From positions 62,001-126,000 of the forward strand of contig NZ_JADEWX010000001.1 of assembly GCF_015207395.1 (NCBI RefSeq): a stretch of DNA of 64,000 nt, written 5' to 3'. The position numbers and the translations under genes are program-made. Below, in pieces: positions 25,743 through 34,162 of this stretch; the stretch's first letter is position 1, and every line of letters begins with the position of its first letter. The notes beneath the pieces were generated by a model. The model was given only the letters and a program-made list of their open reading frames with translations, ran no database searches and was not told the DNA's origin. This DNA is from Nodosilinea sp. LEGE 07088. Lineage in GTDB: Bacteria > Cyanobacteriota > Cyanobacteriia > Phormidesmidales > Phormidesmidaceae.

Positions 25743-26057
25743 ATGCAATCAAATTCTTATCCTCGAAAAAATCACCATAGTAGCAGAAACCATGTGATAA
25801 AACTCAATACTCGATCGCTCTTCACTGCGACAACTGTGCTTGCAGGTGCTCTGTATGTAATCTGCGCTCTTTTCGTTGCGATACTGCCCCAGACAACCAT
25901 GGCCTTCTTCGGCTATGTCTCACACCTCGACTTACTTAAAATTGCTCAACCGATTACCTGGGGTGCTTTCTTTGTTGGTTTGATCTTTTTCGCCCTAGGA
26001 ACAGGAGCCTCTGCTGCATTTATCAGCTATTACTACAATCGAATGGCTTCAAAGTAG
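25743..26057 (+). CDS. DUF5676-type small membrane protein
   Basis: 104 aa with AAGGAGG at 8 nt from the ATG. A basic, Asn/His-rich N-terminus precedes KLNTRSLFTATTVLAGALYV. Two membrane helices (about 28-50 and 74-95) follow. The order of features resembles DUF5676 membrane proteins found with copper genes. It follows the ICMT-like gene by 84 bp on the same strand. Confidence 0.6.
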   Translation: MQSNSYPRKNHHSSRNHVIKLNTRSLFTATTVLAGALYVICALFVAILPQTTMAFFGYVSHLDLLKIAQPITWGAFFVGLIFFALGTGASAAFISYYYNRMASK

Positions 26058-26234
26058 GGTATTTGATAGGTAATGGGTTTGTCCTCAAGGCTATTTCTAG
26101 CTCTCGTAACGGAAGTCAGAAATATGAGTTTTTTGACAGAACTTTAAGATGTATAAATCTTTGATGCCTTCAGAATTGAGATCTGCTTCAGAGAGATAAG
26201 ACTCTTACAATTCAACTATTTGAGGAACAATCTG

Positions 26235-27773
26235 ATGAAACCGGATTATCTGATTGTCGGTAGTGGTTTATCAGCATTGACCTTTGGGGCTTTGATGGCA
26301 AACTCTGGCAAGATTGTGCAAATCCTTGAAGCCCATGAGCACCCAGGTGGTTATGGGCATACGTTTACGATGGCTAGAAAGTATACGTTTAACGCTCAAT
26401 TTCACTATGTTTGGGACTGCGGTGAAGGGCAGACCGTGAATCGAGTGCTCAAAAAACTGGGCCTAGATCGAGAAGTAACTTTTGAGCGTTATGACTCGAA
26501 CGGCTTTGACCACATGAGAATGCCAGGATATGCGTTGGACATTCCCTCAGAGCCAGAGGACTTAATCCAGCGATTATCTGCGCTGTTTCCTGCCCATAGC
26601 GATCGTGTTCGCCAATTCATTAACGAAGTAGAAAAGACAGGTATAGGCTTAAAAAAGATCGCTCCCCCGGTTAAGCCCATGGAGCTCCTAAATCACGCAG
26701 GAGAAGTGCTTTGTGCCGCTCAATATCTTAACAGCACACTTCAAGATGTCTTTGACAAGTTTCAGTTACCCCAAGCAGCCCAAACTCTATTAGCGCTGCA
26801 ATGGCTTGATTTTTTATTGCCTCCTAATCAACTGTCCTTCTATGCCTGGGTTGCCTTATTCAGAGGCTACCAAACAGGTGCATTTTACCCAACTCAGCAT
26901 TTTGAGCATGTTATCAATTCGTTGGTCAAAGTGATTGAATCCCATGGAGGGCAGGTACTGCTCAACCATGAAGTTACGAACTTTGAGGTCACAGACCGAA
27001 CGGTGATGGGCGTGAAGGCTATGGATCTAACCACCCATCAGGTCCATGAATTCACAGGTAATAGCGTGATTTGCAATATTGACCCTCAAAGGGCTGCCAA
27101 AATGATTGGCAAGGAAAAGTTCTCTCAAAAAGTGCGTCGAAAACTTAACTATGAATATTCGGCATCTAACTTTATGGCTTATTGCGTCGTCAAAGATATC
27201 GACCTGCGAGACTACGGCTTTGGAAAGTGGAATGTCTCGCATACCGGACACCAGGATCTCAATGAAGCCTTCGCGCAGATGTATGAGCAACATGACTTTT
27301 CTAATCCTAGTTTTGCTATCACAACGCCCACTTTATTGACAGAAGCAAGGGGAGATTGCCCAGAGAATTGTCAAATTGTCGAATTTCTTACCGTGGCAAA
27401 TTACGACTACTTTAAGCAATTACGGGAGCGCGATCGCAAAGCTTATAACCATAAAAAACAAGAAATCTTAGATTCCATCCTCGATGTTGTGGAAAAACAC
27501 TATGTACCGAATTTTAGAAAGCATATGGTCTTCCATATTACAGGGAGTCCTACTACTAATGAGCGATTTTGCTGGAGTCCAAATGGAAATTCCTACGGTT
27601 CCAGTTTGACACCAAACAATATGGGACTAGGGCGACTAAACCACAAAACATCTCTCAACCATTTCTATTTCTGTAATGCCTCGTCCGGCTATCCAGGCTT
27701 TGCTCCCACCATTTGGACCGGAACATTGCTGTATCAGCGATTATCTGGCGACGTGATTTTAGGCAATGGCTAA
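26235..27773 (+). CDS. FAD-dependent oxidoreductase, phytoene-desaturase/CRTISO-like
   Basis: 512 aa from the ATG at 26235 (TTGAGGA upstream). The N-terminal FAD-binding motif is DYLIVGSGLSALTFGALMA, then EAHEHPGGYGHTF. The C-terminus has the second FAD motif SSGYPGFAPTIWTGTLLYQR. Overall it is of the carotenoid desaturase/isomerase superfamily; the substrate cannot be read from sequence. It precedes a second flavin oxidoreductase by 44 bp, and a broken cyclopropane-fatty-acid synthase follows that. This suggests a lipid-modifying cassette. Confidence 0.82.
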   Translation: MKPDYLIVGSGLSALTFGALMANSGKIVQILEAHEHPGGYGHTFTMARKYTFNAQFHYVWDCGEGQTVNRVLKKLGLDREVTFERYDSNGFDHMRMPGYALDIPSEPEDLIQRLSALFPAHSDRVRQFINEVEKTGIGLKKIAPPVKPMELLNHAGEVLCAAQYLNSTLQDVFDKFQLPQAAQTLLALQWLDFLLPPNQLSFYAWVALFRGYQTGAFYPTQHFEHVINSLVKVIESHGGQVLLNHEVTNFEVTDRTVMGVKAMDLTTHQVHEFTGNSVICNIDPQRAAKMIGKEKFSQKVRRKLNYEYSASNFMAYCVVKDIDLRDYGFGKWNVSHTGHQDLNEAFAQMYEQHDFSNPSFAITTPTLLTEARGDCPENCQIVEFLTVANYDYFKQLRERDRKAYNHKKQEILDSILDVVEKHYVPNFRKHMVFHITGSPTTNERFCWSPNGNSYGSSLTPNNMGLGRLNHKTSLNHFYFCNASSGYPGFAPTIWTGTLLYQRLSGDVILGNG

Positions 27774-27817
27774 ACAAAAAGCTAGCACCCTTTATTTCAT
27801 TAACTTAGGAGTCAACT

Positions 27818-29047
27818 ATGAGAATTGCAGTTATTGGTGGCGGAGCGGCTGGTATGGCAACAGCCCACTGGCTCAATAAACAAGGGCACCATGTCACTAT
27901 ATTTGAGCGGCAGCCCATATTAGGGGGACACATTCGAACCTTGAACAAAAACGTAAAGCCAAGCAACTTTGTATGCAATAAAGTTTTGTGCCATGAGATT
28001 TTGGAAAGTGGACCACTTGAATTTCCCACTACATTTCATAATTTTGTCGCGTTCATGAAAGAGCTAGAGGTCGAACTCGTACCCGTTAACATTGGGTCAG
28101 AGTTGTTTCCCAAAGAAGGTAGTCCCTTTTTGTCTGAGGTTGCGGTTGAGAAGAATTTCACGGGTATCAAACGTCTGATCGAATTTCTCCGATTCAATGC
28201 CATCCATATCCGTTCTGCTGGATTATGGCTGAAAGCACAATTTTCTGACCTGGAGGATTTTTACGACCAGCCGCTGTCTCACTATCTGAAAGACGATAGT
28301 ACTGGCAGTCTCTGGCTCAAGTTGCTGACCATGTATAGCTACTCAATCCCCTTTGAACTCATTGATAATGTGCCAGCAGAGTTGGCAATTCCAATGTTGC
28401 GCGACTACCTCGCAGTCAAGTGGCTCAGGGTGGAAGGCGGTGTATATACTTACATTGAAAAAATTCTGGATCGTTTCCAAGGTGATGTTGTACTTGGTGT
28501 GGAGATTACCAATATTTCCAGATGCCCAGATGCCATCAAAATTGAGCTTTCCGGAGGTGCGCTCCAAGAGTTTTGTAAAGTCGTATTTGCCACACCACCT
28601 GACCAAGTCATGGCGTTGTTGGCTGACCCAACCGATGTTGAAATCAAACGCTTCTCAGCTTGGCAAGCCAATTACATCAAGACTACGGTTCATACAGATA
28701 CTTCTATGTATGACAATTATGGCATCCGCCAACCCTCTGAATTTGATTTTTTCCAGACAGACACCCAATGGGGATATAACGGCTGCTTGAATCAGCTTTG
28801 CGGCATCTCCTCACCGCAGCATCACTTTTTATCGTTTCAGCTGGAAGAGTTGATTGCCAAGGATCGTATTGTTCATATTCAAGAACATCATACTCCGTTG
28901 TACACCACTGAGGCTTTCCGATATCGAGATGAAATAGTGGCCACGAACGGAGAGAATAATACTTACCATGCCGGAGCCTATCTGGGAGATGGTCTTCATG
29001 AAGGGGCTATTACCTCTGCCCTGCGAGTTGCTCAATTGATTGGTTAA
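27818..29047 (+). CDS. NAD(P)/FAD-binding amine-oxidase-family protein
   Basis: 409 aa, with TTAGGAG 7 nt upstream of the ATG. A Rossmann FAD motif lies at the very N-terminus (RIAVIGGGAAGMATAHWL, then ERQPILGGHIRT). The C-terminal FAD-contact region is YHAGAYLGDGLHEGAITSAL. Proteins of this kind occur next to cyclopropane-fatty-acyl-phospholipid synthases; the remnant at 29149 fits that. The reaction is unknown. Confidence 0.82.
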   Translation: MRIAVIGGGAAGMATAHWLNKQGHHVTIFERQPILGGHIRTLNKNVKPSNFVCNKVLCHEILESGPLEFPTTFHNFVAFMKELEVELVPVNIGSELFPKEGSPFLSEVAVEKNFTGIKRLIEFLRFNAIHIRSAGLWLKAQFSDLEDFYDQPLSHYLKDDSTGSLWLKLLTMYSYSIPFELIDNVPAELAIPMLRDYLAVKWLRVEGGVYTYIEKILDRFQGDVVLGVEITNISRCPDAIKIELSGGALQEFCKVVFATPPDQVMALLADPTDVEIKRFSAWQANYIKTTVHTDTSMYDNYGIRQPSEFDFFQTDTQWGYNGCLNQLCGISSPQHHFLSFQLEELIAKDRIVHIQEHHTPLYTTEAFRYRDEIVATNGENNTYHAGAYLGDGLHEGAITSALRVAQLIG

Positions 29048-29148
29048 GCCTTGACTCTATCCAATTGATTAACAGAAAAAAGCAGCAAGTAGGATACTAG
29101 TTTTTCGAATTATGGCTTCAACCACCAATTTTTCATTCAAGGTTTTTG

Positions 29149-29367
29149 ATGCTGCTGATCAACTTACTTCAACCCAAATTTCAAAGCTATATTCAGGACA
29201 GCTTAGCTTCAGCGGACATAGAGATTAATGGCGATCATCCTTGGGATCTGCAAGTTCACAATACAGATCTTTGTCAGAGAGTCTTGAGGCAGGGATTGCT
29301 GGGGCTGGGTGAATTTCACATGCAGGGGTGGTAGGACTGCCCAAAGCGAATGGATTGGTTTAAATAA
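29149..29367 (+). pseudogene. N-terminal remnant of cyclopropane-fatty-acyl-phospholipid synthase
   Basis: The frame reads DSLASADIEINGDHPWDLQV, then RVLRQGLLGLGEFHMQGW. This matches the start of CFA synthases (INGxxPxDxxVxN ... RVLxxGxLGLGExYMxGWW). The second Trp of GWW is TAG (29332-29334); the frame continues DCPKRMDWF, as expected after GWW, and meets TAA at 29365. The SAM-binding domain is missing. So a nonsense mutation and a large deletion have inactivated it. Confidence 0.78.
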
Positions 29368-29449
29368 AGAACGTAAACAGCGATCGTTCAAATAAGTCAT
29401 CAGCAATCTTTTGATAATAACGATTGACCAAACTTTCGGGAGAATAACA

Positions 29450-29974
29450 ATGCTAGATATAGATGAAATGGGGCAAAAAGAAATACACGAACTGCTACAT
29501 AAAGTAGGGCATGGACATCTCGGCTGCATAGGCGAAGGACGCCCATACGTTGTGCCTATGCACTATTACCTCAAAGACTCAGAAATATATATCTTCACAA
29601 CGATCGGCATGAAAACTCAGTACATGGATGCAAATCCAGAAGTTTGTTTACAGATCGAAGAAATTCACGACCTCCTACACTGGCGCAGTGTTGTTGTGAC
29701 GGGGCAGGTTGAGCGCCTCACTGAGCAGCGAGACATCGATCAAGCAATGCTATTGGTCAAAGCTCGGAATCCAAAGCTTTCGCCTGCGATCAATCGAACC
29801 TGGATAGACTCCTGGGGACGCGCGGAGGTCATTGCCATCTATCGCCTTTACCCCAGCGAAATGAGCGGACGGACAACCGATGGAGTCAGCAGTCAAGCGC
29901 TCCCATCTCCTTTTGCTAAAGAGGGCTACCAGGAGCAGAAATTACGTTCAGGAGCAGAAATTAAAAATGGATAA
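29450..29974 (+). CDS. FMN-binding pyridoxamine-5'-phosphate-oxidase-like protein
   Basis: 174 aa from the ATG at 29450 (CGGGAGA upstream). It has a split-barrel flavin-binding fold: LLHKVGHGHLGCIGEGRPYVVPM, read in parts as HKVGHGHLGCIGEG and PYVVPMHYY, then IYIFTTIGMKTQYMDANP and VVVTGQVERL. Single-domain members bind FMN, F420 or haem. The C-terminus carries a 19-bp-period duplication that also creates the ribosome site of the next gene, whose ATG it overlaps. The function is unknown. Confidence 0.8.
   Translation: MLDIDEMGQKEIHELLHKVGHGHLGCIGEGRPYVVPMHYYLKDSEIYIFTTIGMKTQYMDANPEVCLQIEEIHDLLHWRSVVVTGQVERLTEQRDIDQAMLLVKARNPKLSPAINRTWIDSWGRAEVIAIYRLYPSEMSGRTTDGVSSQALPSPFAKEGYQEQKLRSGAEIKNG
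29930..29963 (+). repeat. 15-bp direct repeat carrying the permease ribosome site
   Basis: CAGGAGCAGAAATTA occurs at 29930-29944 and again at 29949-29963. The second copy places GGAG ahead of the permease ATG at 29967. It is within the 3' end of the FMN-binding protein gene. Confidence 0.85.
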
Positions 29975-31268
29975 CGCATATAAGCCAGGCAGTTTATCGC
30001 TGATGGGCGCGATCGCCATGGGAACAGGCGTGATGATTGGGGCTGGCATCTTCGCATTGACGGGGCAGGTGGCAGAGCTAGCGGGTGCGCTGTTCCCCCT
30101 AGCCTTCTTAGTCGCTGCAATTATCAGCGGCTTCAGTGCCTATTCCTATGTCAAACTGTCCAATGCCTATCCCTCGGCAGGGGGGATTGCCATGTATCTG
30201 AGGAAAATTTACGGGCACAGCACTATGACTGGGGTCTGTGCACTGCTCATGGTGTTTTCCATGGTGATCAATCAAAGCTTGGTAAGTCGCACCTTTGGCA
30301 CCTATGCACTACAGCTATTTGATGCCGGAGAAAATAGCTCCTGGGTACCGATTCTAGCCGTCGGGCTGGTTATAGTGGCCTTCTTGGTCAATATCTCAGG
30401 CAATAAGGTTATTAGCTCTTTATCGCAGCTCACAGCGGCTTTAAAGATTGGTGGAATTATTGCCTTTGCCAGTGCAACGCTCTGGGCTGCTGGATTTTCC
30501 TTTGAACCTAGCATGGGTACCAATTCTGAAGGGGCTATTCCGGGAAGCGGTTTCTTAGCTGGGGTCGCGATCGCAATCTTATCTTACAAAGGGTTTACAA
30601 CAATTACAAATAGTGGTGGTGAGGTAAAAAATCCCCACAAAAACGTAGGCCGAGCAATTATTGCTTCACTACTAATTTGTGTCGTCGTTTATCTATTGGT
30701 GGTCTTCGCAGTGGCCTCTAATCTATCGTTAGATCAGATTATTCAGTCAAAGAATTTTGCCTTGGCAGAAGCAGCAAGACCTGCATTTGGTCAGTATGGT
30801 GTTTGGTTTACTGTGTTAATCGCCATCATTGCTACCGCTTCAGGCATCATTGCTAGCATTTTTGCAGTTTCCCGAATGCTAGCAATGCTGACTGACATGA
30901 ACCTTATTCCTCACCGGCATTTTGGGATGCCCGGCAATATTCAAAAGCATACGTTGGTTTACACCGTTGTTTTGGCAGCAACGCTAGCAGCCTTCTTCGA
31001 TCTAAGCCGAATTGCATCCTTGGGTGCTATTTTCTACCTGGTAATAGACATTTCCATCCACTGGGGTATCTTCCGTAATCTCAGGCAAGACGTAAACGCG
31101 AGTGGTGCGATTCTACTGACTGCTATTGCACTGGATATTTTTGTATTGGGAGCATTCTTAGCTATAAAGGGAAGCTCTGATCCAACAATTTTACTAATCG
31201 CCGGATTGGGTTTACTCTTAACATTCCTAGGAGAGCATTTATTTCTTAGAAAGCATTCAGTAACGTGA
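29967..31268 (+). CDS. APC-family amino-acid permease-like transporter
   Basis: 433 aa from the ATG at 29967, overlapping the upstream gene by 8 bp. About 12 membrane helices are present. The first helix has GAIAMGTGVMIGAGIFALTG, the APC signature (G-x-G-x-x-I-G-x-G-I-F). AYPSAGGIAMYLRKIYG and SYKGFTTITNSGGEVKNP are further APC-typical loops. The substrate is unknown. It is translationally coupled to the FMN-binding protein gene. Confidence 0.9.
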   Translation: MDNAYKPGSLSLMGAIAMGTGVMIGAGIFALTGQVAELAGALFPLAFLVAAIISGFSAYSYVKLSNAYPSAGGIAMYLRKIYGHSTMTGVCALLMVFSMVINQSLVSRTFGTYALQLFDAGENSSWVPILAVGLVIVAFLVNISGNKVISSLSQLTAALKIGGIIAFASATLWAAGFSFEPSMGTNSEGAIPGSGFLAGVAIAILSYKGFTTITNSGGEVKNPHKNVGRAIIASLLICVVVYLLVVFAVASNLSLDQIIQSKNFALAEAARPAFGQYGVWFTVLIAIIATASGIIASIFAVSRMLAMLTDMNLIPHRHFGMPGNIQKHTLVYTVVLAATLAAFFDLSRIASLGAIFYLVIDISIHWGIFRNLRQDVNASGAILLTAIALDIFVLGAFLAIKGSSDPTILLIAGLGLLLTFLGEHLFLRKHSVT

Positions 31269-31665
31269 CAATAAGTCTTTATCATTTAGTTGAACTGAAA
31301 ACGACCGATTAGTGACCCGTACATTTCTAGTCTCTAAAAAAGCAATTTAGTTAATACTCATAACGATTTATGATGTATGGATGAGGTTTGCGTCAGAATC
31401 AGGAAAATAATTAAATTATGACAGTAAAAAATTATTTGAACGGACAATCTTCTGTCGATTTGGTTACATCAAATCTCCAAGATTATTGCGGTGGTATTCT
31501 TAAGTTTTTGTTGAGAGGTGTGAGAATATCAGCCATGTATTTAGGCTGCTTGCCTGGCTGCGATTCTCTAGTATTATTCACGGCTGACTAAAATAGTGCT
31601 TTGGTTGACTTGAGTTCTAGAGGAAGGGAAGAATATTTAGCTGTAAGTGAATTCAAGCGTATATC
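31269..31665. other. Intergenic region upstream of the MerR-type regulator
   Basis: 397 bp, AT-rich. TTGACTTGAG near 31603 with GAATAT 20 nt downstream of it could be a long-spacer MerR-type promoter for the next gene, but the dyad is weak. A 57-codon frame at 31418-31591 lacks a ribosome site and family resemblance and is not called as a gene. Confidence 0.4.
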
Positions 31666-32037
31666 ATGTCAGCTCAAGATAAAAAACTCTTCTTTATTGG
31701 TCAAATTGCCAAACTGAGTGGCATCTCGATCACAACCATTCGCTACTATGAAGATTTGGGTCTAATCAAAGCATCAGGACGTACTGATAGTGGCTTTCGC
31801 CAGTTTTCGCTAAAGGTTTTGTCATACCTGGAATTTATAAAACAATGTCAGAGCTTTGGATTGAGCCTTCAAGAGATCAAAGAATTATTCAGAATCTATG
31901 ACCAGCAGAGTACTCTTACTGACGAGACTAAGAGACGTCTAGAAGATAAAATCTTGATGCTTGATAATCAGATTGAGGCGCTGATAAGCTTGCAAGCTGA
32001 GCTTAAGAAACTGCTCTCTGAAAGGATAAACCAGTAA
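31666..32037 (+). CDS. MerR-family regulator without metal-binding Cys
   Basis: 123 aa. The N-terminal winged HTH reads FIGQIAKLSGISITTIRYYEDLGLI (in parts IGQIAKLSGIS and TTIRYYEDLGLI). A coiled-coil dimerisation helix follows (about 75-118). Apart from one Cys in FIKQCQSFG there is no C-terminal Cys-rich metal loop, so it is probably not a CueR/ZntR-type metal sensor. It stands alone. Effector and targets are unknown. Confidence 0.85.
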   Translation: MSAQDKKLFFIGQIAKLSGISITTIRYYEDLGLIKASGRTDSGFRQFSLKVLSYLEFIKQCQSFGLSLQEIKELFRIYDQQSTLTDETKRRLEDKILMLDNQIEALISLQAELKKLLSERINQ

Positions 32038-32527
32038 GTCATGGCAATTCCAAGTTTCATCGTTATTGGTTGACTGATACTGAAATCCGACTTGATTTCT
32101 GGAAGACTCCATGAAATTTTATATAGCAATTCTCATGCAAGTAAGGTGAAGCATGTCACCTTTAATTGTGCATTATGACCCTCGTTGTACTTCATCTGAC
32201 TTATCGAGTGTCAGTTCAGTCAAATGATATAAGCTAGGGTAATTTTCTTGGCGATTTGGTTAGTATAAGGCCATCAATGAGCTAAAGAAAATAAAAATTG
32301 AGTTTGCCAAAAAATTCTGGAATTTTTTAAATTAAATTCAGGTTTTTTCTATCTGACGGGAGTATTTAAGCACTCAGCTTAGAAAGCTAATCCTTAGGTT
32401 CTTAAGCTAATTTTTAAGTATAGAACAGGATACTTTAATGGGCTGTTTAGCATGGCGTTTTATCATAAGAGTATGAGTTGAGTAAAAGATACTTAACTCT
32501 GCAAAAAATCTACTCTTATGGAGAATA
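32038..32527. other. Intergenic region upstream of the EF-hand protein
   Basis: 490 bp of AT-rich sequence without a supported gene. Repeated TTAAGC/AAGCTAAT motifs lie near 32365-32420, where the segments AAGCTAATCCTTAGG and AAGCTAATTTTTAAG form an imperfect direct repeat. They could be an operator, or nothing. Confidence 0.4.
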
Positions 32528-32530
32528 ATG

Positions 32531-32707
32531 ATGAAACAGCTTTTACTATCTAGTTTGACAGCTACGATGGCCCTATTGGCGATGACTCCTCTAGCTAGTG
32601 CTACTAGCCAAACTAATCTTCAGAATTCAAGCGCAGACTTGAATGGAGATGGAGTTGTCACTCTGCTTGAACTAAAAGAACACAATCGTGATTATCGTGG
32701 TGGCTAA
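32531..32707 (+). CDS. Exported single-EF-hand miniprotein
   Basis: 58 aa from the second of two adjacent ATGs (32531; the first is at 32528), with TATGGAG as ribosome site. A clear signal peptide KQLLLSSLTATMALLAM ends with an AxA site (PLASATS). The mature part of about 33 aa contains one canonical EF-hand loop, DLNGDGVVTLLE, with D1, N3, D5, G6 and E12. The following LKEHNRDYRGG ends the chain. A terminator hairpin lies 34 bp downstream, so it is a single-gene unit. A lone EF-hand would need to dimerise to bind Ca2+ tightly. No family name is known to me. Confidence 0.72.
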   Translation: MKQLLLSSLTATMALLAMTPLASATSQTNLQNSSADLNGDGVVTLLELKEHNRDYRGG

Positions 32708-32740
32708 AAAGTAGATTTAGGCAGATCAAGTGAAAAATAG

Positions 32741-32774
32741 ATGCAGGAATCTTTAGCAGGATTCCTGCATTTTA
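32741..32774 (+). terminator. Hairpin terminator after the EF-hand gene
   Basis: An 11-bp stem (ATGCAGGAATC with its complement ending at 32770) encloses an 8-nt loop and is followed by TTTT-poor TTTAGG. It resembles a rho-independent terminator with a short T tract. Confidence 0.6.
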
Positions 32775-32795
32775 GGATATTCCTAGATGTCCTAT

Positions 32796-32963
32796 CTTAG
32801 TGGTGCAGAAAACTTTTTTGAGTCTCATGATGGACAACCTGAACGGTCAGAATAGCAGCTGAAACCCATTGCCTTGGTTCGTTTGCCCGATAAACCTCAA
32901 GATCGCTGTCTCGGTGAGAATCCTTGATTTATAAGGGGTTCAGGAGTTTTCTGCACCACTAAG
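32796..32963. mobile_element. 168-bp MITE-like element with 19-bp TIRs and 10-bp target duplication
   Basis: The ends are perfect 19-bp inverted repeats (CTTAGTGGTGCAGAAAACT at 32796-32814 and its complement at 32945-32963). Identical 10-bp sequences GATGTCCTAT flank them (32786-32795 and 32964-32973), as expected for a target-site duplication. The interior has no coding frame. It is a non-autonomous transposon derivative; the parent IS is not identified, though long target duplications are known for IS4-related elements. Confidence 0.85.
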
Positions 32964-33043
32964 GATGTCCTATTAAAACCTATTATTTATTTGATCTTAA
33001 TTTGACTATCAGAACAATACTGTGTCTTGTAAATACTCTTATT

Positions 33044-33748
33044 CTAGCTAACTTGAGATAACTTACTAGTAGAGCAGTGTGAAACAGGTAGTCTAAGGAC
33101 ATAACCAACCCCTCGAACAGTTTGAATTAAGCGAAGTTCTCCAGCTGCTTCTAGTTTATGCCTAAGGCTACTAATGCACACATGCAGTACGTTAGTGCCA
33201 CCCACAAATTCGTAATCCCAGATGGTCTCAAGCAGACGATCCTGTTCCATCACCTGTTTAGGATGACGCAGCAAGTAGCTTAGTAAATCAAATTCCTTAG
33301 GGGTTAGTTCAATCAGGCGATCGCCGCGATAGACATCGCGACTTTCGAGATCTAAAGATAAGTCTTCGAATGTTAGAGTGTTTTCCTTTCTTGAAATTTT
33401 CGAGCACATCGCTAACTTAGCTCTCAACAGGAATTCGGTTAAGTTTAGAGGCTTAAATATATAGTCATCGGCTCCCCAGTCAGAAGCTTGTACCCTTTCG
33501 TTGTCAATGATAAGAATGATTTTTAGACAAGGATTCGTAGTACGTAGACGCTGACAAACTTCGATCGCGGATAAACCCGGTGCTTCTACATCTAAAATCA
33601 GCAGTTTTGGTTGAGTCTTGCGCAACATAATAAAGCCAGACGTGCTATCAGTGTCTGTGAGAACGCTATGACCTTCTAGCTCAAGTTCTATCTGCATGAG
33701 CTGACTCATTTTCTCATCATTAGAAATAACCAAAATATCAGTGTCCAT
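33044..33748 (-). CDS. Orphan OmpR-family response regulator
   Basis: 234 aa. The receiver domain (1-118) has NDE at its acidic pocket, phospho-acceptor Asp in LLILDVEAPGLS and Lys in YIFKPLNLTEF. The C-terminal OmpR-type winged helix (about 128-222) contains LIELTPKEFDLLSYLLRHP, TNVLHVCISSLRHKL and IQTVRGVGYVL. No kinase gene is adjacent. A TTTCAT-N5-TTTCAT repeat 201 bp upstream points to this gene, so it may be autoregulated and is a candidate for the TTTCAT regulator. Confidence 0.93.
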   Translation of the reverse strand: MDTDILVISNDEKMSQLMQIELELEGHSVLTDTDSTSGFIMLRKTQPKLLILDVEAPGLSAIEVCQRLRTTNPCLKIILIIDNERVQASDWGADDYIFKPLNLTEFLLRAKLAMCSKISRKENTLTFEDLSLDLESRDVYRGDRLIELTPKEFDLLSYLLRHPKQVMEQDRLLETIWDYEFVGGTNVLHVCISSLRHKLEAAGELRLIQTVRGVGYVLRLPVSHCSTSKLSQVS

Positions 33749-34162
33749 TTTGTCTACTCCTAAAAATCAATAGATCAGCACATAAATTGCTAGTACTCAG
33801 CGGCGTAAATCTTGCCATCATCTTGTTGAGCAAGCTTCTATTCTGCGACAAGCGTGACACTTGCGCGGCAATGATAGGGATACTTCCGCCAAGCAGTACT
33901 AGATTCAGGGCTTTATGCTTGCTCTCCTATCCAGGTTAAGAGGATGTGATGAAACCATGATGAAATTAATTACTATTCATCAGCTAATTCCTGACGATTT
34001 ACGTTGAGCCTCTTATTTTGCGCTGATTTCCAAAGAGGTGATGAAGCCTGAAAGCCCTGTCTTACGAGAATTTTAGAGAATTGAGTATTAAAAACGGAAA
34101 GACTTATGCAGTACGATGTTGCGACCTGCATCATCCATCAACAGTCTAGTTCCCCCTTATTG
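33749..34162. other. Intergenic region with a TTTCAT repeat
   Basis: 414 bp between the orphan regulator and the histidine kinase stop. It contains the box at 33949-33965, with CTTAAC nearby as possible -10. No gene was seen. Confidence 0.5.
33949..33965 (-). promoter_or_regulatory. TTTCAT-N5-TTTCAT direct repeat (box 8)
   Basis: A perfect repeat on the reverse strand, upstream of the orphan OmpR-type regulator. Confidence 0.6.

Noticed and set aside
31418-31591. 57-codon frame beginning MTVKNYLNGQ
   Set aside because: AGGA is too far from the ATG and the sequence resembles no protein family; not enough support.
32347-32430. Repeated TTAAGC/AAGCTAAT motifs as a possible PhoB-type operator
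   Set aside because: Spacing is irregular and AT-rich DNA makes such repeats likely by chance.
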